Shown here: positions 35,938 through 49,333 of the stretch, piece by piece
How positions within the stretch are numbered: position 1 is the first letter of the stretch
Layout: every line of letters starts with the position of its first letter
Source: Phoebastria nigripes
Taxonomy: Eukaryota > Chordata > Aves > Procellariiformes > Diomedeidae
Assembly: GCA_035582835.1 (NCBI GenBank)
Contig: JAYKAV010000778.1
Coordinates: 3,759,860-3,823,859, forward strand
Reading direction: 5' to 3'
DNA length: 64,000 nt
Program-made: the position numbers and the translations under genes
The notes under the pieces: model-generated
Databases searched by the model: none
Told to the model about the DNA's origin: nothing
What the model saw: the letters and a program-made list of their open reading frames with translations, nothing else

Positions 35938-38466
35938 TATACTCCACATCCCTGCAGATAGGAAAGAGGTGGCAGAATCATATACGTGTGGCAAAACCAC
36001 TGAACTGAGTTTAGGACTGAAGTAGAACAAAACACTCTTGTAGCAGAAAGCAAGGAAAGGAAGAGAGTTGTGACTTCTAGGGTCTAGCTCTCCTCCTCAT
36101 CCCAGGCTGAGCAATGTGTCTGAGACAAACCTGCATTCTCAAGGCCACTGAGAATGCCATTCTCCATGGGCTTGCTGAGCTTGAAAGATCCACATATCAA
36201 AAAAGGTTATTTCTGTCTCATGTTTAAGATGACTTAAAGAATTAATTCAGGATTCTAAAGAATGAATGACCTTGTTAAGGTTTTTGGGGTGATTTCTTAG
36301 CTACTGTGTACACTGCAAAGATGGCAAAAAGCCCCTAAATACAGGAACATGTTGTATTGAAAATGAGTTGGATGTATGCTCCTTAGGCCTTTTGTGTCGC
36401 TTTTTTTTTTCCTTTATTGTGGGACACTAGTTAGGCCCTAACCAGCACTGATTAAAAAAAGAATCATCTTTTGTTTATTAACTACTTGAACTATTTTGTA
36501 GAAATACAAGCCACGGGTTGTATGGCTGGAGTAGGGTGTATTCATAAGACATTTATAGGGAGGGTGCACTTCATGATGAGCTTATTCATCACTCGGCTTG
36601 AAGTCCTTCTTACTGTTCCAGGACGGCATGTCTTGTTTTCTGAGGTTTTACAAAATAAAGTACAGTGCCAGAACTTATGATTATGAAACTCTAAATTGTA
36701 TGTCAAAGCAAACATGGAGGTGACAACGTTGAAAAGGGATAAACACTTAGAAATCGGTTAGCAAGGCTGCAGCTAAATCATATTCCTATGTTTACGCCAA
36801 ACAAAATGTAGGACAGTGTTCAATATCCTATAATTGTATTCTCAGTCTGAACCCTTCAGAGCTATCTTAGGTCATGAACAAGGTGGTGTGTTCAGCAAAC
36901 AAATTGGTTGCAAATTCCTTTCCTCCCAGCTCATTAACCGCTGTCAACAATTGCGACAAGTTGGTGATTCACACCCACCGAAGTGGTTAGCCAAAAATAG
37001 TGGGAGCAGGGGAGTTGTACAAAAAAAGTATGATAAACTCGATGCCCTATGTGGATCAGATGCTGTCATTTGCAATAGTCGTCAAGTCTGCCGTGCCAAG
37101 AGGTTTCCTAGGCTTTTGACAAAAGGTTGCTGAAATCAGTCTCCCTTGCTCTTACTTTAGGGGGTTCATCTGCTTGGCCCCCTGAGCAGCTGTAGTACCA
37201 AGGAGACCCTTCGCGCTCTGAATGCGGATAGCACCTGTTTGTTTGTTTTACTGAGTGTTTATCAGTAAGGTAGCCTATGCATAAGCACAAACTTCTCAAG
37301 AGTACGCAAATCCTATTGGGATGTAAATTAAGTGAGGAAGAATTGATTTTCTTTCTGTTTGTGTGTTATCTATTTCCATGTGTATTAGAGAAGGCTTATT
37401 GTGGCTTCAGAATCTCATTTCACAACGAAGCAATGTTCCTGAGAAAAGGACAAAACTCTTTGGCATCCGCATTGCACCACTGTCCTCTTTCTGTAGAAAC
37501 TATTTCCTTGAGCGCAAACCAGTGCTCGCGCTTAATGTGAAATGACATGAATTGCCCATCCTGGGTGTATGTTCTACACAGCTCCAAGGTCCCATGGCAC
37601 GTTCAGTTATGCAGAGCCTGCCAGGTTGCCACAGAATCAAAAGAGTTGAGCGTGGTTCTAATTTTAAAAGTTTGTTAGTGGTCTNAATAATATCATTATC
37701 AAACTTAAATACCTTTGGGGAAAGATGGTGAAACCATTCTTGCCCTGAGGAGTGGGTTTATACTCCCTCAGAAACGGATAGTCTCTGAATTTAGGCTCCC
37801 ATAACCTATTTGAGGCTGTAGCCAGCCCACTGTGGATGTAGAGGAACTACTCTCATTGCTGTCTTTCTGCTTCCATATGGTGTATGATTCTATCCCTAGG
37901 AAAAAGAAATCCCTCCTGAACTGGGGAACTCGGGCCAGGATCTCAAATAACTTCAGGCTGACTGCATTTGCGTTTCTANGTGCACGTGTGCGCACACACA
38001 CACAGAGTCTTCTACTTAGATGCTCGTCATTCTTCTGCAGCTTATTGCAGTAGGCTGTAGATGATGCTGACTCCCAGAAGCCTAAAGAATGTCTTAACAA
38101 CACGCATTCCCTCCCAGACAGTCGGAGTGGGCTTTTACAGGAATGTATGCAGACCTCCCCTGCCGCTTTATCTTCCAAAGAATACACAATGTCTGTATTG
38201 GAGATAACTCGCATAATAAGGCACAGTTTGCCTTTTATAAAGGGAGTGATTATATTTTCAAAACTTGGTAGTTTCTTTTAGGACCATGAACATATATGCT
38301 GTTTGATGTTTTGACAGACTTAGACTATTGATCCATAACGAGTGTTTGTGACAGTATTCTTGAATGCAGTTTAAAATGCCTTTTAGTAGCTTTAGTTGCC
38401 AGAAACGGCTGCCCACTGCAGCAAGTAGGCTGAAAGCATTTGTTTTAACTTTAAAACAAAAAAGGG

Positions 38467-38488
38467 GGAAAGAAAGAAAGAAAGAAAA
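38467..38488 (+). repeat. (GAAA)n microsatellite
   Basis: About five GAAA units preceded by AAAAAAGGGGG. Ordinary tetranucleotide repeat. Confidence 0.85.
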
Positions 38489-41400
38489 CATGTTGACTGT
38501 AGTTGTAGGAGTAAAGCTCTATGCTATTCAGTAATAACTGTTTATGAAAGATTTCTTCTGTTTACTAAAACAGATGTTACGTATCGTGGAGTTTGAGCTA
38601 ATTGTTTAGTTCCACCGTACAAAAAATGAGTAGGTGTCCTGGAAAACAACTCTATGCCAATGTCCAGACTGGAGCAAATGAACTCAAAAAAATGCGTGTA
38701 GGCCGCATGGTCATCTGAGGATTTGTTTTTATTTTTCTTAGTCCTTCTATGTTGCTGTGTTGTCTGTATCGTGATAAATTGTTCTTCTGTCAGCAGGATA
38801 AAATATTCTGAACAGCTGATTTAATCATGCATTTACTAGATTCCATTTGCTTCTTGAAGACTGGAGAATTAAGAAATCGCGGTGATAAGCACAGCAAGAG
38901 AGTGTAAATGGATAAATAGGGAGGAAAGAGAGGCATGGGGGAGAGGTAGGTATTCCAGCCTCTTCCCCTGGAAAAAACTTACCTCAGCAGTCTGTACACA
39001 TCCAATCCTGTAACAAGTTGAAAGGTCCATTAGGACATCTGCCTATTTGCATATTTTACTGTGGTGCGGTAGAGCACTTTGTTTCCGCAGCTGCCTAGTT
39101 ACTCTATTGCTGGAAATAACCTTTGCCGTCACCCTAGCTGTCGTCGTCTCATGGGGCTGGTGGCGTCTGTCCTCTTCTTTCTTTTACTAACCCGCTTATC
39201 ANATTTATTACTTATGTCCTTTGAGACTGCCTGTGCTTTAAAAAAAAAATACGTGAAGGAGGGGTAGAAAGAAGTAGAGAAAATACTCGGTGATGTTCCT
39301 CAGCGTGCTGTTTAGGGACCCTGAATAGTGACACAAGGACCCAGCAGTGTCATATACTAAATTGTGGCTTCTGTTGTACTACTCATTCTGATACTCTACT
39401 GCATTTTTCAAACAAGGGCCAAGGCTTAACTAGCAGTGATTTGTTCTGGGTTCAAACGCAGCTCCGTTGCTAAATTAATTTTGATAGGGGCAAATACAAT
39501 ATGGAAATCAGGTATTTGTTCTGATCTTTAGTCTTTTGTATTGCCTGGCTAGCCAGTCAGTAAGATCATCCACTGTTTTTGCTGCTTCATGACAGAAACA
39601 ATGCAACTTCTAATAGCAAACCCCATATTAAAATACATGTTAAGGAAATATGCGTTAAGGAAATAAATGTAGGTGTGCCGACACTAGAGCAAACAGTGGG
39701 TTGCAGTAAAACGCCACGGTGGTTATGCTAAACAGTTTGTAATTCAGCACGCTACCTCTCCAAGTTGAGAAGTCAATTTTAGCGCAAATACTTTTGAAAA
39801 TGCCAAATAATAACTTCAGGTTTAAGTAGAGAGAGTCTGAATCGCAACCCAACTATCGCCCAGGATGGACATCCAAGTAAGAATTAAAATGATCGTGTAA
39901 CAGTACTGGAGCTCTCAATCTTTACTTTTTTCCCTGGCTGCAACCTGCAGGGTAGTACTAGTGGTTCTTGGAAGAGATAAGGGGGTATCAGCCTCTACCT
40001 ACTGCGGCACTGTCTGGCAAACCCCTACGCTCTGGTTCCCAGGTCATCCAGATCAGATGCTTGCTTGAGAGTACTGTTTCTTCCACCTTCTTACCTGTCT
40101 GGAGAGTTGTTCGTTTGTTTGTTTTGCACGGAGGTCACGCCACAGAATATGTAATGAGGTCAGATTACAACACAAAGTCGGGATGCTGTCAGGGTGTGCA
40201 TCCAGTATCCAGAATCTGCAAGCACTCCCAAATTTCCTCATCTAGATGATGTCATAGAANAGGAATGACATCCCTCAAATGTGTCACAACTCACCAAAAC
40301 AAATTACTATACGTTTAATGCAGCGTGTGTTATTGACTAAGAGATCTTCCAATGAAGATTTAACCTGGATGTTTTTTCCTTTTGGAAGAAAGCTGCTGGA
40401 AGTGCCAGAAATTTGTACGTGCTCTGTGGGTGTGCTCAGGTGTACAGCAGACTGGGATGCAGACCAACAAGTAATGGGTGGGGTATCAGAAAGAAGATTG
40501 TTGACATTTGCAGATGTCGGAGCAGAAGGCAATGTGTCATAAAGCAGCATGAGAGANAATAGGGACAAATCTCCATCCACCCAAGAATAAAGATTGGTTT
40601 ATGTATGTGTGGGAGAATGGTAAAAGGNGCTAATATGGTGACACGATCAACGTGAGTGTTACAAAACGTGTAATAAGCCATCCCAAAAGCACTATTACGT
40701 AGGAGGGAAAATTTTGACCGGCAGCTATACCCCAGGGAATTCATTATTCCTGAAGCTACCGCTGGTGAAGGTGGATTAGATCCTAAACTGCTAATGAAAA
40801 ATAATGAAAACGTGGGGAAGCTATTTGTGTGTACTGTTTTCCTTTTCATCTGTTTATTCACTTATTTTAGATCTCTCTTCTTGTATTTCCAGAAGGAAGA
40901 AGAATGTGTGACTATCATATTAATCTCTAGTAACATTGTTGAATATATGCCAGTTTATACAGTATTTAAGAACAGGTTTGAACAGAAACCTGAAACATTT
41001 ACAAGTTAGCTTTTTTCAGTATGATCTACCGCTCTAACTTATATATAAAAGAGCACGTGCATGTTGTCTCAAATGCACACACAGGCTTCACAAATGGCTT
41101 TAAGATCCATAAGAGCTTCAGAAATGGCTTTTGCAGTTATAACTAAAATTGTGTTCGTTTAGCAGCTTTACTGCTTTCTCCCCATATTGCTTTCCCAGTG
41201 AAGAAACAAATATAAAAATATTTCTTTTTATGTTCCTTCAATACGTAAATGTGCTATTTCCCAGATTACCTGGGGGGTGGGTATAATTATATAATTCTAG
41301 ACATGCGATGAGTTCCGTACCCCATGGCGTAAATGGAATATTCATATTCTTGCAAATCCTAGGATTTCCTTTACCATAACTTNTGTGCACACTTTAGAAT

Positions 41401-42462
41401 CATACAAGGTATAGTTCTGTCAGCTTATCAAAACTGTTGAAAAGCTTTCATTTTTTAGCAAAGGGCATGCAAAACACAAACTAGTTAAACATTATGCGAT
41501 TTATGTCCTAGTGGTGGAAAGTGTGTGTGCGTGCTCCTGTGTGCGTTTTTGTAATCATCAGCATTTTTATAGTCCTGTACTGGGATGTGAATTTAGAATG
41601 TAAAGAAAAAAATCACAGTTTCTGTAATTTAAGAAGGGGCATGTTCATGTAAAAAGTACAGTAAATTTGAGAGGTCTCAGAACAGAAGTTAGGAAAGAGC
41701 TCAATTTGCGCAAAGGTTGTAACAATTTGAAAAATTATTTCCTCATTTTTAAGAAATGTTAAGTGTCCTACATGGCTTCGCAAAGAGGAACAGACTCGGC
41801 GTCGTCCAAGATGAGGTCTGCTATAGTTGCGGTAGATGACGGCGTGGAACTTTTTTTAAGCTTCTGTTAACTAAGCAGCTCTTGAGCTAAAAATTGGTGT
41901 CAAACTATTTATCTGCTTCCTGCCCCTGTTTAGGCTGAATCTTGAAAAATATTCTGCACATTGCTAATCTGTAATCCTTATCCATGGGTTCTTATGTCAG
42001 TGAAGACTGGGAGTTTGTCTTTTGTTGTTCTGAATTAATGGTTTGTGAAGCAAAACTTGTTATATGTTGCACAGCATAATGCTCAAAATCATTTCTTGTC
42101 AAAAACTACTACTCTCTTCTCTTCCATTTCTGGAGAAAACAATGTAACCATTTTTCTTAGAAAAAATGGATAAACTCAGAACTGTAGATTTCAGAGCACT
42201 GTAGCTATAATTATATCTTGGTAAATGTTAGGTATAGATAATTTTTTTGCGGTAGATTGAATCTAGTATCAGTAACAGCATCCTTCATTGACTTAAACAT
42301 TTATAGAGGAGGTACTCCTGCTGATGAGCAGTTTAATTACTTGAAGTTTCAGTGATCAAAGTTGCTATGTTTGTTGTGCAGTGGGTTGTAGCTGAATCCT
42401 GCAGCACCCTTTTCCACATCTCCTTCCATTTCATCCTGCCCTAGTGATCCATATCTCATTAT

Positions 42463-42498
42463 AAAAAAAAAAAAAAAACAAAACAAAACAAAAAAAAC
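42463..42498 (-). repeat. Poly-A and AAAAC tract
   Basis: Sixteen A followed by CAAAACAAAACAAAAAAA. On the minus strand it is T-rich with TTTTG units, similar to the T/G-rich tracts elsewhere in the window. Confidence 0.85.
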
Positions 42499-43628
42499 CT
42501 TAAACTAATAGTATCTCATTTGCTTTTATAGCAGAAGTAGGAAATTAGTGTATAAAGAACTTTTTTTAAAGATTCTTTTATTTAACATTCTTCACAAGTA
42601 CAAATTATGACTTGAAACAATTAAGGGCAAACTCAGATGTATTCCCCACATAGATTTCACTCAAATAGGTGGTCTGGGGTAAGGATTGTAGATTGTAAGA
42701 AAATATTGAAAGAAATGTCAAATGCTAGGAAAAGCATCTCAGACTGTAGGGATACTGAGCTGTTGAAATAAAGTGCTTTTGGAATCTATAGGAAAACCAT
42801 AGAATCCCCTTTTTAGAACTTTCAGAACTNACTAGACAATGCTTATTCCAAGATTGCATTAGCATACTTGATCCTGCTTCTAAGTAAGGGGGTAGGCTTG
42901 ATTACTTGTACTTATTTCTAACATTCTCTTGAATCTATAATGTGCAACAGCTGCTTTATAAAGTTGAACATTAAAGAAAGTGTTGGTTGGACTCCTCGTC
43001 TTGAATTCTAGCTTGAATTTACTTGTGGCTAGTTTACACCCTCCTGCTACTGCTTTAACAATGCTCTGAAGTTTATATAGTGTTTCTTTTGGTGTTCACT
43101 GTAACGGATGTCAGGAGAAACACGTATCTTCATATTGCCGATTTGTTTTATCGGTACAATTCTAATTTATCGCGTTCATTAATGAAAATACGAAGTGAGA
43201 CAGTTCATAGGAGAGTATCAATAGTGACCCTGTTGCTGTTTCTGCTTTCAGCATCTCCTGTTACCATCTCTCCTTTAGCCAGTTACTGCTCACCCAATAT
43301 TTCCTGTTGTAATCCTTCTCTAGCATAATTATTTGTAATAGACATTACATCAAAGCCTGAGTTAAGCTAAATTAGATTTACTGTGTTTTCTTGATTTCCT
43401 TTGATGTTATCACTGAAATATTCTGCTTTATAGATTCTACGTTTACTATGTTCTAGTTGTATGACGCTACCGTTGCATTGATAGACCGTTAAAAGTCTTT
43501 ACTGGAGTTTTGTTGCAATTTGATGTTCCAATTCTTTCAAACTGTTCACTCCAAAATACTGGAGGGAATCAAGAATTCCCCCCACCCCCATCTATCTTCC
43601 TGTTGATTTCCTTGGCTTTATTTTATTC

Positions 43629-43633
43629 CCTAG
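43629..43633. repeat. Left target-site duplication of solo LTR
   Basis: CCTAG directly flanks the TGTAGTGG end of the LTR and is repeated at 44205-44209 directly after its other end. A 5-bp duplication is produced by retroviral integrases of several classes. Confidence 0.85.
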
Positions 43634-44204
43634 TGTAGTGGTTTAACCCCAGCCAGCAACTAAGCACCACACAGCNGCTCNCTCACTCCCCCCACGGTGG
43701 GACAGGGGAGAGAATCGGAAGGGCAAAAGTGAGAGAACTCGTAGGTTGAGACAAAGACAGTCCAACAGGCAAAGCAAGAGCCGCGCACCCAAGCAAAGCA
43801 AAACAAGGAACCCATTCACCACCTCCCACCAGCAGGCAGGTGCCCAGCCATCGCCAGGAAAGCAGGGCCCCACCATGTGCGACGGCCACCTGGGAAGACA
43901 AATGCCATCACTCCGAACGTCCCCCCCTTCCTTCTTCCCCTAGCTTTATATACTGAGCATGACGTCACATGGTATGGAATACCCCGTTGGCCAGTTTGGG
44001 TCAGCTGTCCTGACTATGCTCCCTCCCAGCTTCTTGTGCACCTGGCAGAGCATGGGAAGCTGAAAAGTCCTTGACTAGTAGACTACTTAGCAACAACTAA
44101 AACATCAGTGTGTTATCAACATTCTTCTCATACTAAATCCAAAACATAGCACTATACCAGCTACTAGGAAAAAAATTAACTCTATCCCAGCTGAAACCAG
44201 GACA
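43634..44204 (-). mobile_element. Solo LTR of an endogenous retrovirus, antisense
   Basis: A 571-bp LTR runs on the minus strand from TGTCCTGG (ending at 44204) to CCACTACA (at 43634), with the canonical TG...CA ends. It is flanked by exact CCTAG duplications. The sequence belongs to an LTR type I know to be abundant in neoavian genomes. On the minus strand a cAMP-response palindrome TGACGTCA (43960-43967) lies just upstream of the TATA box AGTATATAAA (43945-43954), marking a U3 promoter. No AATAAA or ATTAAA is visible where the R region should be. No gag, pol or env sequence lies on either side, so it arose by LTR-LTR recombination that removed the internal region. Two ambiguous bases are at 43676 and 43681. 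The ERV class is not determined here. Confidence 0.93.
43945..43967 (-). promoter_or_regulatory. LTR U3 core promoter: CRE plus TATA box
   Basis: Read on the minus strand, TGACGTCA (a perfect CREB/ATF site) is followed five bases later by CTC and then AGTATATAAA. Start-site spacing would place transcription near 43915-43920, running leftwards. Both motifs are intact, so residual promoter activity towards the left flank is possible. Activity itself is inference. Confidence 0.6.
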
Positions 44205-44209
44205 CCTAG
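44205..44209. repeat. Right target-site duplication of solo LTR
   Basis: CCTAG, identical to 43629-43633. The flanking sixth base differs on the two sides (CCCTAG against CCTAGG), so the duplication is 5 bp and not 6. Confidence 0.85.
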
Positions 44210-47200
44210 GAAATTTCTTCCATATTTACATCTTATTACCTTTGTACCTAGCAGCAGTATGTTAACATCTCTAAGACTAAAAATGCTTTGCAAATATTAA
44301 TGAATACATGCACTGCACTTCTGAGAGGCCACAAATATTATGTCAATCTTTACAGACCACTCTCACCACCATATACAGTAAGCGCTGCTTGTGACGGCTT
44401 CAATACAAGTATTTACTTTGCTTCATACTACTATCTTTATGGCGGCTGACAGGTTCACAACAAGCAATAGTGTCTGGTTTTCATCCAAAAATAAACGGCA
44501 AGCAGATTTTTATTTCACGTGCAAACACAGAAGGAAAACATGCAGTTGTCCTGAGGATACAGTCTTCAGTGCCTATGTGGCCATATTAGAGAAGGATCTG
44601 AATCTTTTACATTGATTTAAGGGGACATTGCCATGCATTAGAATAGCTCCCAAGTTTGATCTACTGGAGAATATTTAAATNGTATCTTTCTTCTTTGATT
44701 TTCAATTTGAGAAGTTAACTAAGCAATCTAGCAATAAGAAATTAAGAAAAATATAAATAGTTTTGTCAAAGCATTGCGAAAATAATGTGTTATGTGTGGT
44801 TATATAACTAGCCAGATTTCATTTAAAAGATGAAAAATGAACCCTGTTGTTGTCAGTTGTGATGCACAAAGGAGAAACCATTTGATTTTTTTTTTAAATC
44901 ATGACAATGTGCGTTTAGAGACACGGATGGGCTGTATGTTGTCCAATTGTAAAAGGTAATGTAGAAAATAGTAAGTTTACAAACTTGACTGTATTTTTAG
45001 AGCGCAAGAGAAGGAAGAAATTTAATGCGTATGTAAAGCTATGTAAGTTTTAATTGCAATGCATACTTGTTATAAAATATGCATCAATTTCTCCATATTT
45101 TTCTATAGTGGCTGTGACGGGGGCGTGTCTAAAGGGTTTTGTGTTTTCATTAGCCATTCTACATTACTCGTTGATTTCAACTGAACCATAAAACTAGATT
45201 CAAAATGAAACTGGTCTGTGACGCTTTTTGCATAGTATTTTCCCATTAATCAAAGTATCAATTTGTAAATGGGCGTGACAAAAAGAGATTCAGCATATCC
45301 TAACTTGTGCTAATATGAGAAATACGATTTGTGCTCAAAAAGTCTAGGCCTATGCATTCACCTCAAAATAGCATGATGGANTAAGTGTGTTTATGGATGT
45401 TTCTATTCTATTTTCCGTTTTGTGGAAGACAGGATAGTGTTTGGAAAAAAAAAAATATAGTACCTTTATGAGACATAAAAATTTAAGTTCAAATAAATTC
45501 TGGTATATTCTGGTATTAAAGCTTAATTGAATTTTCTTTCTTTTAACCCATCAAATAGCAAAAATAAAACATCTGTTCACTCTAACGCATAGGCTTCCTT
45601 GCATTGCATTGAGAGAAGAGCTGTCTCCCTCGCTCCCCTCCACTACCCTTGTGTTAGGCGGGGTTGAGGCACACAGAATTTTGGCTGTATTTCTGTCTCC
45701 AGCATGCCAGGGAGTAGTGTAAGCCAGCATTTCAGAGCACTTTGTTTTCTTCAAGAGTATTAAAATCCATACATAAAATACAAGCGGAAGTAAGAACCGT
45801 ATTGGACCTCTTAATAGTTTCATCAGGTCCTTGTCCTGCTCCTTGACCAGATTATAAAAATAAGTCTTATTAAAACTTGTAATAAAAATTCAGTCTGGTA
45901 TTCATCTGTAATTAATGGAAAAACACTTCAAATTATCCTATGTCAACTATTATTTCTACAGCACTCTTGTACAATTGCATTACTTGGGCTACTCATGTAG
46001 AAGATATGGATTTAGCTGCCCTACCCTGCTTTAAATTTTCCGTTCTGATATCTGATTGCTCCTTTTATACCTCCTTGTGAACAGCCAAGTATGTCCAGAG
46101 AATTCTCGCCGAGTAGGCTAGCATGGTACAAAGTGTACNTTTTGGATTTTACAAAGTCACAAATGTCAACATCACAAATATTCTACACCCCCACGCGACG
46201 TAAAAGAAAGCTTATTTGTGAGAATAACTGATTCCATTTTACAATCTATTTCTTGGAATGTTTTAGATATTCTGTAATTCANAAGTAATGGAGCAAGTCA
46301 AAACACCTGAGGGTAACAGAAGTCCTCTAGTAGAGTAAACTTTTGCTCTCTAAGTAGTAAGGATAATTAACGTCAAACGAATATAGAATGAGGTTCTGGC
46401 TCCTTTGTACATTGATTAGGGAAGTTAGGTGTGTCCTTAAAATTAATTTTGAGTGTCAGTGAAGCTCTCTTTCGAGAGCACGTGAGAAAAATTNATTAGA
46501 ATGCTTTGTTGTAGTTGCTTTTAAGTAGCTTGCTGCATATGTTGGATAGTTGTTAGAACAGGTTTCACAGTATTTATTTAGGATAAATAACTCTCAATGA
46601 CCTCTTGTTACAGGATACTGCAACATATAACAGCATGGGCCAGCCTTTGGAAAGAGATGTATCAAAATCCTCTGCATTTCAAAATGAACTCTAACGTAAT
46701 TCCAGTCATGTGAGGTAGCAAGAGATGGAAAGAGAGGTTTTTTGGCTTTCAAATCAGCTTAGGGATCTGTCAGTACATCACTTCTATATGAGAAGAGGAA
46801 GAAAAACAAGCCAAGAATCATTACTGGNGTGGTCTGCAAGTTTGGATATCCTAATAGTTTGCTTTGTGCCCATTTCTGAGGCTGGCGCTTCAAACTTGCA
46901 GTGTTTTGGTTAGATAACCCAATAAGCACACACGAACTAATTGACAATTAAGATGTCCTTTCAGTATCAGTACATTTCTGAAAGAGACAGCCAGTCCAGC
47001 ACTCCAGGTATATTTTCACATGGTGCGTTCTGCACTTCATCTTCCTTTCCACTTTCCCTCATCTGACAGCCACNCTGCAAGCGATGACTTTGAGCAGTTT
47101 GACAAACCTTGCTGAAGACTGAACACGGTCTTCACAGGCTGCAGCCTTTGCAGGGGCTAATGTTTCAACCTATCAATGCTATCATTAACACTGAATAGTC

Positions 47201-48019
47201 AGAACAAGTTTTCGCAGGCCTCGGTCAACACTTTGTCTATTTGTATTAATATGTATATTTGTCTTATTTGTATAGTCATAATTTCATATGAATATACACC
47301 GGTGCTCTTGTCAATACAACAGCTTCAGAAAAAGCCAGGTCAGCTAATTTTCCTGATCGATCTGAAAGTTAACCTGACGGGGGGNAAAAAGGGAAAGAAA
47401 TCCTGAATGAATGATATGAAAATGATCCTAACCTTTGTGGAATTGTTTTGATGTTGTTTTGTTGCTTTTTTTTTCTCTAGATGGTATATGTGAATAGGGA
47501 GGGAAGAACTGCCAATAAAGCTAAACTGGATTAATACTCTTTCAGAAGAGTCATAGTGAGGGTGCAATGCAGAACTGAGTCCTTACATTGAAATTTTCAT
47601 TAAGACATTTAGTACAAAACCTGTGCTTTATACTATACTGAACTCTCTTGTAGTAATCATTCTTATGACTAGAATCTTCTGATATAACAGCTGAGGTTAA
47701 TTTAGTAATAAAATAGAAGAAGAAACAAGGTTTGGATGTAGTTTCCGTTATTTGAATAATCTTTTATCACTTTTTCAGTCCTGCATTAAGTATTTTATGT
47801 ATCCCATGAAAGTAAAAAGTCACGAGAATCTGATAGTTATCCGCTTAAAAAATAAAATAAAGCTCTTTATGCTAACATCGTGTGACATCCAGTAAACGTT
47901 TCATTAACATCTCTTTTAAATGGAGGTTACGTTTTGTAGGTTAATTAGAAGCCTAGGTTATCATTTGTATTGCAGTGATGCCCAAAAATCAGAACTGAGA
48001 CCCTAGCATGCAGGCTCTT

Positions 48020-48090
48020 GTACATGGAGAGACATGGTCCCTGCCTTCAAGTACCTCCCATCTAATTAGAAATGATGTATGAGCATGACA
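48020..48090 (+). mobile_element. Possible ancient amniote repeat fragment
   Basis: GAGACATGGTCCCTGCCTTC followed by AAGTACCTCCCATCTAATTA resembles a motif (roughly, a balance of 'gtccctgcc' and 'agcttacaatctaa') that recurs in old interspersed repeats of amniote genomes. I cannot assign it to a named SINE or LINE from memory with confidence, and the flanks give no clear ends. Confidence 0.25.
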
Positions 48091-49333
48091 CATCATAGGT
48101 GGGAAAGATGAGATTGAGGATAAGAGTAATTGACAGTATGATCACGTTAGGTTACCCTTGTGCACAGAGCAAAAGGCTATAATTATCATAGCTATTAGCA
48201 AACACAGGCCCGAGGAATGTCTACCCCACCACCCAAGAAGCAGGGCCATATGGAAAGTCTGCCAGCTGACTAAGGCAGAATTTATTGCTCTTCCAAGGTT
48301 CCTGTTTCTCAGGTTGATGGCAGGGAAGAGATCCCATACTATTACTTCAGGGTAGAAATGTTACACTGCTGATAAGTAATTCTAATGGCTTGTCAGAACT
48401 GGCACTCAAAGATCTGATGTGGGACTCCTGCTATGAAGCAAGTCTATCAATGAGGAAGGAAGAGTACTTTAGAGATTATGAGATTAGAACTTCAAACTCC
48501 AGAGAATTAGAGTGAAAAATGTTACTTTATTATTGCACTTTGATAGTTCAGGAATGCCCACATACATCAAACCTTGCTTTCCCACGTTTAATTTTTTTCT
48601 CCCCATCTTGTTGTATATGTGAACTTTAAATGANCAGATTTAAGTTAATGGAGCTGTGCATCTCCTTTAAAATGATTATTCAATTCCACTTATTTCTACT
48701 TAATTAGTGATGGTGAAGAACAGAATGTTTACAACAAGCCCAAGAAAGTTAAACTAGTTGCTTAACAGGGAGGATGCTGCAGCATGCCTATGATATTTTC
48801 CTAGATACTTGTGCTTCGATAGAAAATGTCCTACCAAAGTGGGTGGTTTACTATAATTCCTATGGTATCAGAATTGATGATTATAGAGACAGCATAGATG
48901 TTCAGTGATCTTAAGATGAGGTTTGGTCAATACATCCCAAACATGCACAAGAAGAGCAAGTGACTCTGATATCCGAAACGAAGAAAGGAAAGGAAATCAT
49001 AGGTAATCTTAAAGAGCAATTAGACTCTCTTTAGGTAGCACTACAATAAGTATGAAAGGAGAACATTCTATGAAATGCAAAAGGCAAAAAAGGGATTTCA
49101 TTTGTTTGTCATCTGCTGATGACCAAATGATTGCAGTCATCAGATAATAACCCATGTGGAGGCTGTTATCTTCGTAGCATTTCCCATATCCTGCTTTAAA
49201 GTCTTTATTGGGAGAACAAATTTCTGTACTGCACTCTTTCCTTCTGTCTTTGCTGTATGTACCCTTGAATACTCCTGCTGAAATTCATTCAGAAAATCTT
49301 CCATTTAAGTGGTGTGTTGTGGGGTTGGTTGTT

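Larger units (their letters stand above)
33595..36100. other. GC- and CpG-richer non-coding stretch
   Basis: About 33640-33840 carries around 10 CpG sites in 200 bases, and about 35270-35580 again has many. The surrounding window is CpG-poor. No open frame or element is recognised. An exact 18-bp tandem duplication (34954-34989) and a 26-bp imperfect one near 35886-35937 lie within. It could hold regulatory sequence or short exons that I cannot identify. Confidence 0.4.
36101..43633. other. Non-coding stretch, no gene seen
   Basis: This contains the longest open frame of the window (37768-38214, minus, 148 codons, one ambiguous codon), a 141-codon minus frame at 40436-40861 with two ambiguous codons, and a 99-codon plus frame at 36834-37133. 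None resembles a known protein, and lengths of this order are expected by chance in 64 kb. A short CA run sits at about 37994-38003 inside the longest frame. A (GAAA)n microsatellite and an A/AC-rich tract are listed separately. Confidence 0.6.

Noticed and set aside
37768..38214. 148-codon minus-strand open frame, the longest in the window
   Set aside because: A length of about 140-180 codons is expected by chance in 64 kb read six ways. The translation matches no family I know, it runs through a CA microsatellite and it has an ambiguous codon.
40436..40861. 141-codon minus-strand open frame
   Set aside because: Chance length, two ambiguous codons, low-information composition and no recognisable domain.
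43643..43943. Open frames on both strands in the LTR
   Set aside because: They lie in non-coding LTR sequence and show no retroviral protein similarity.
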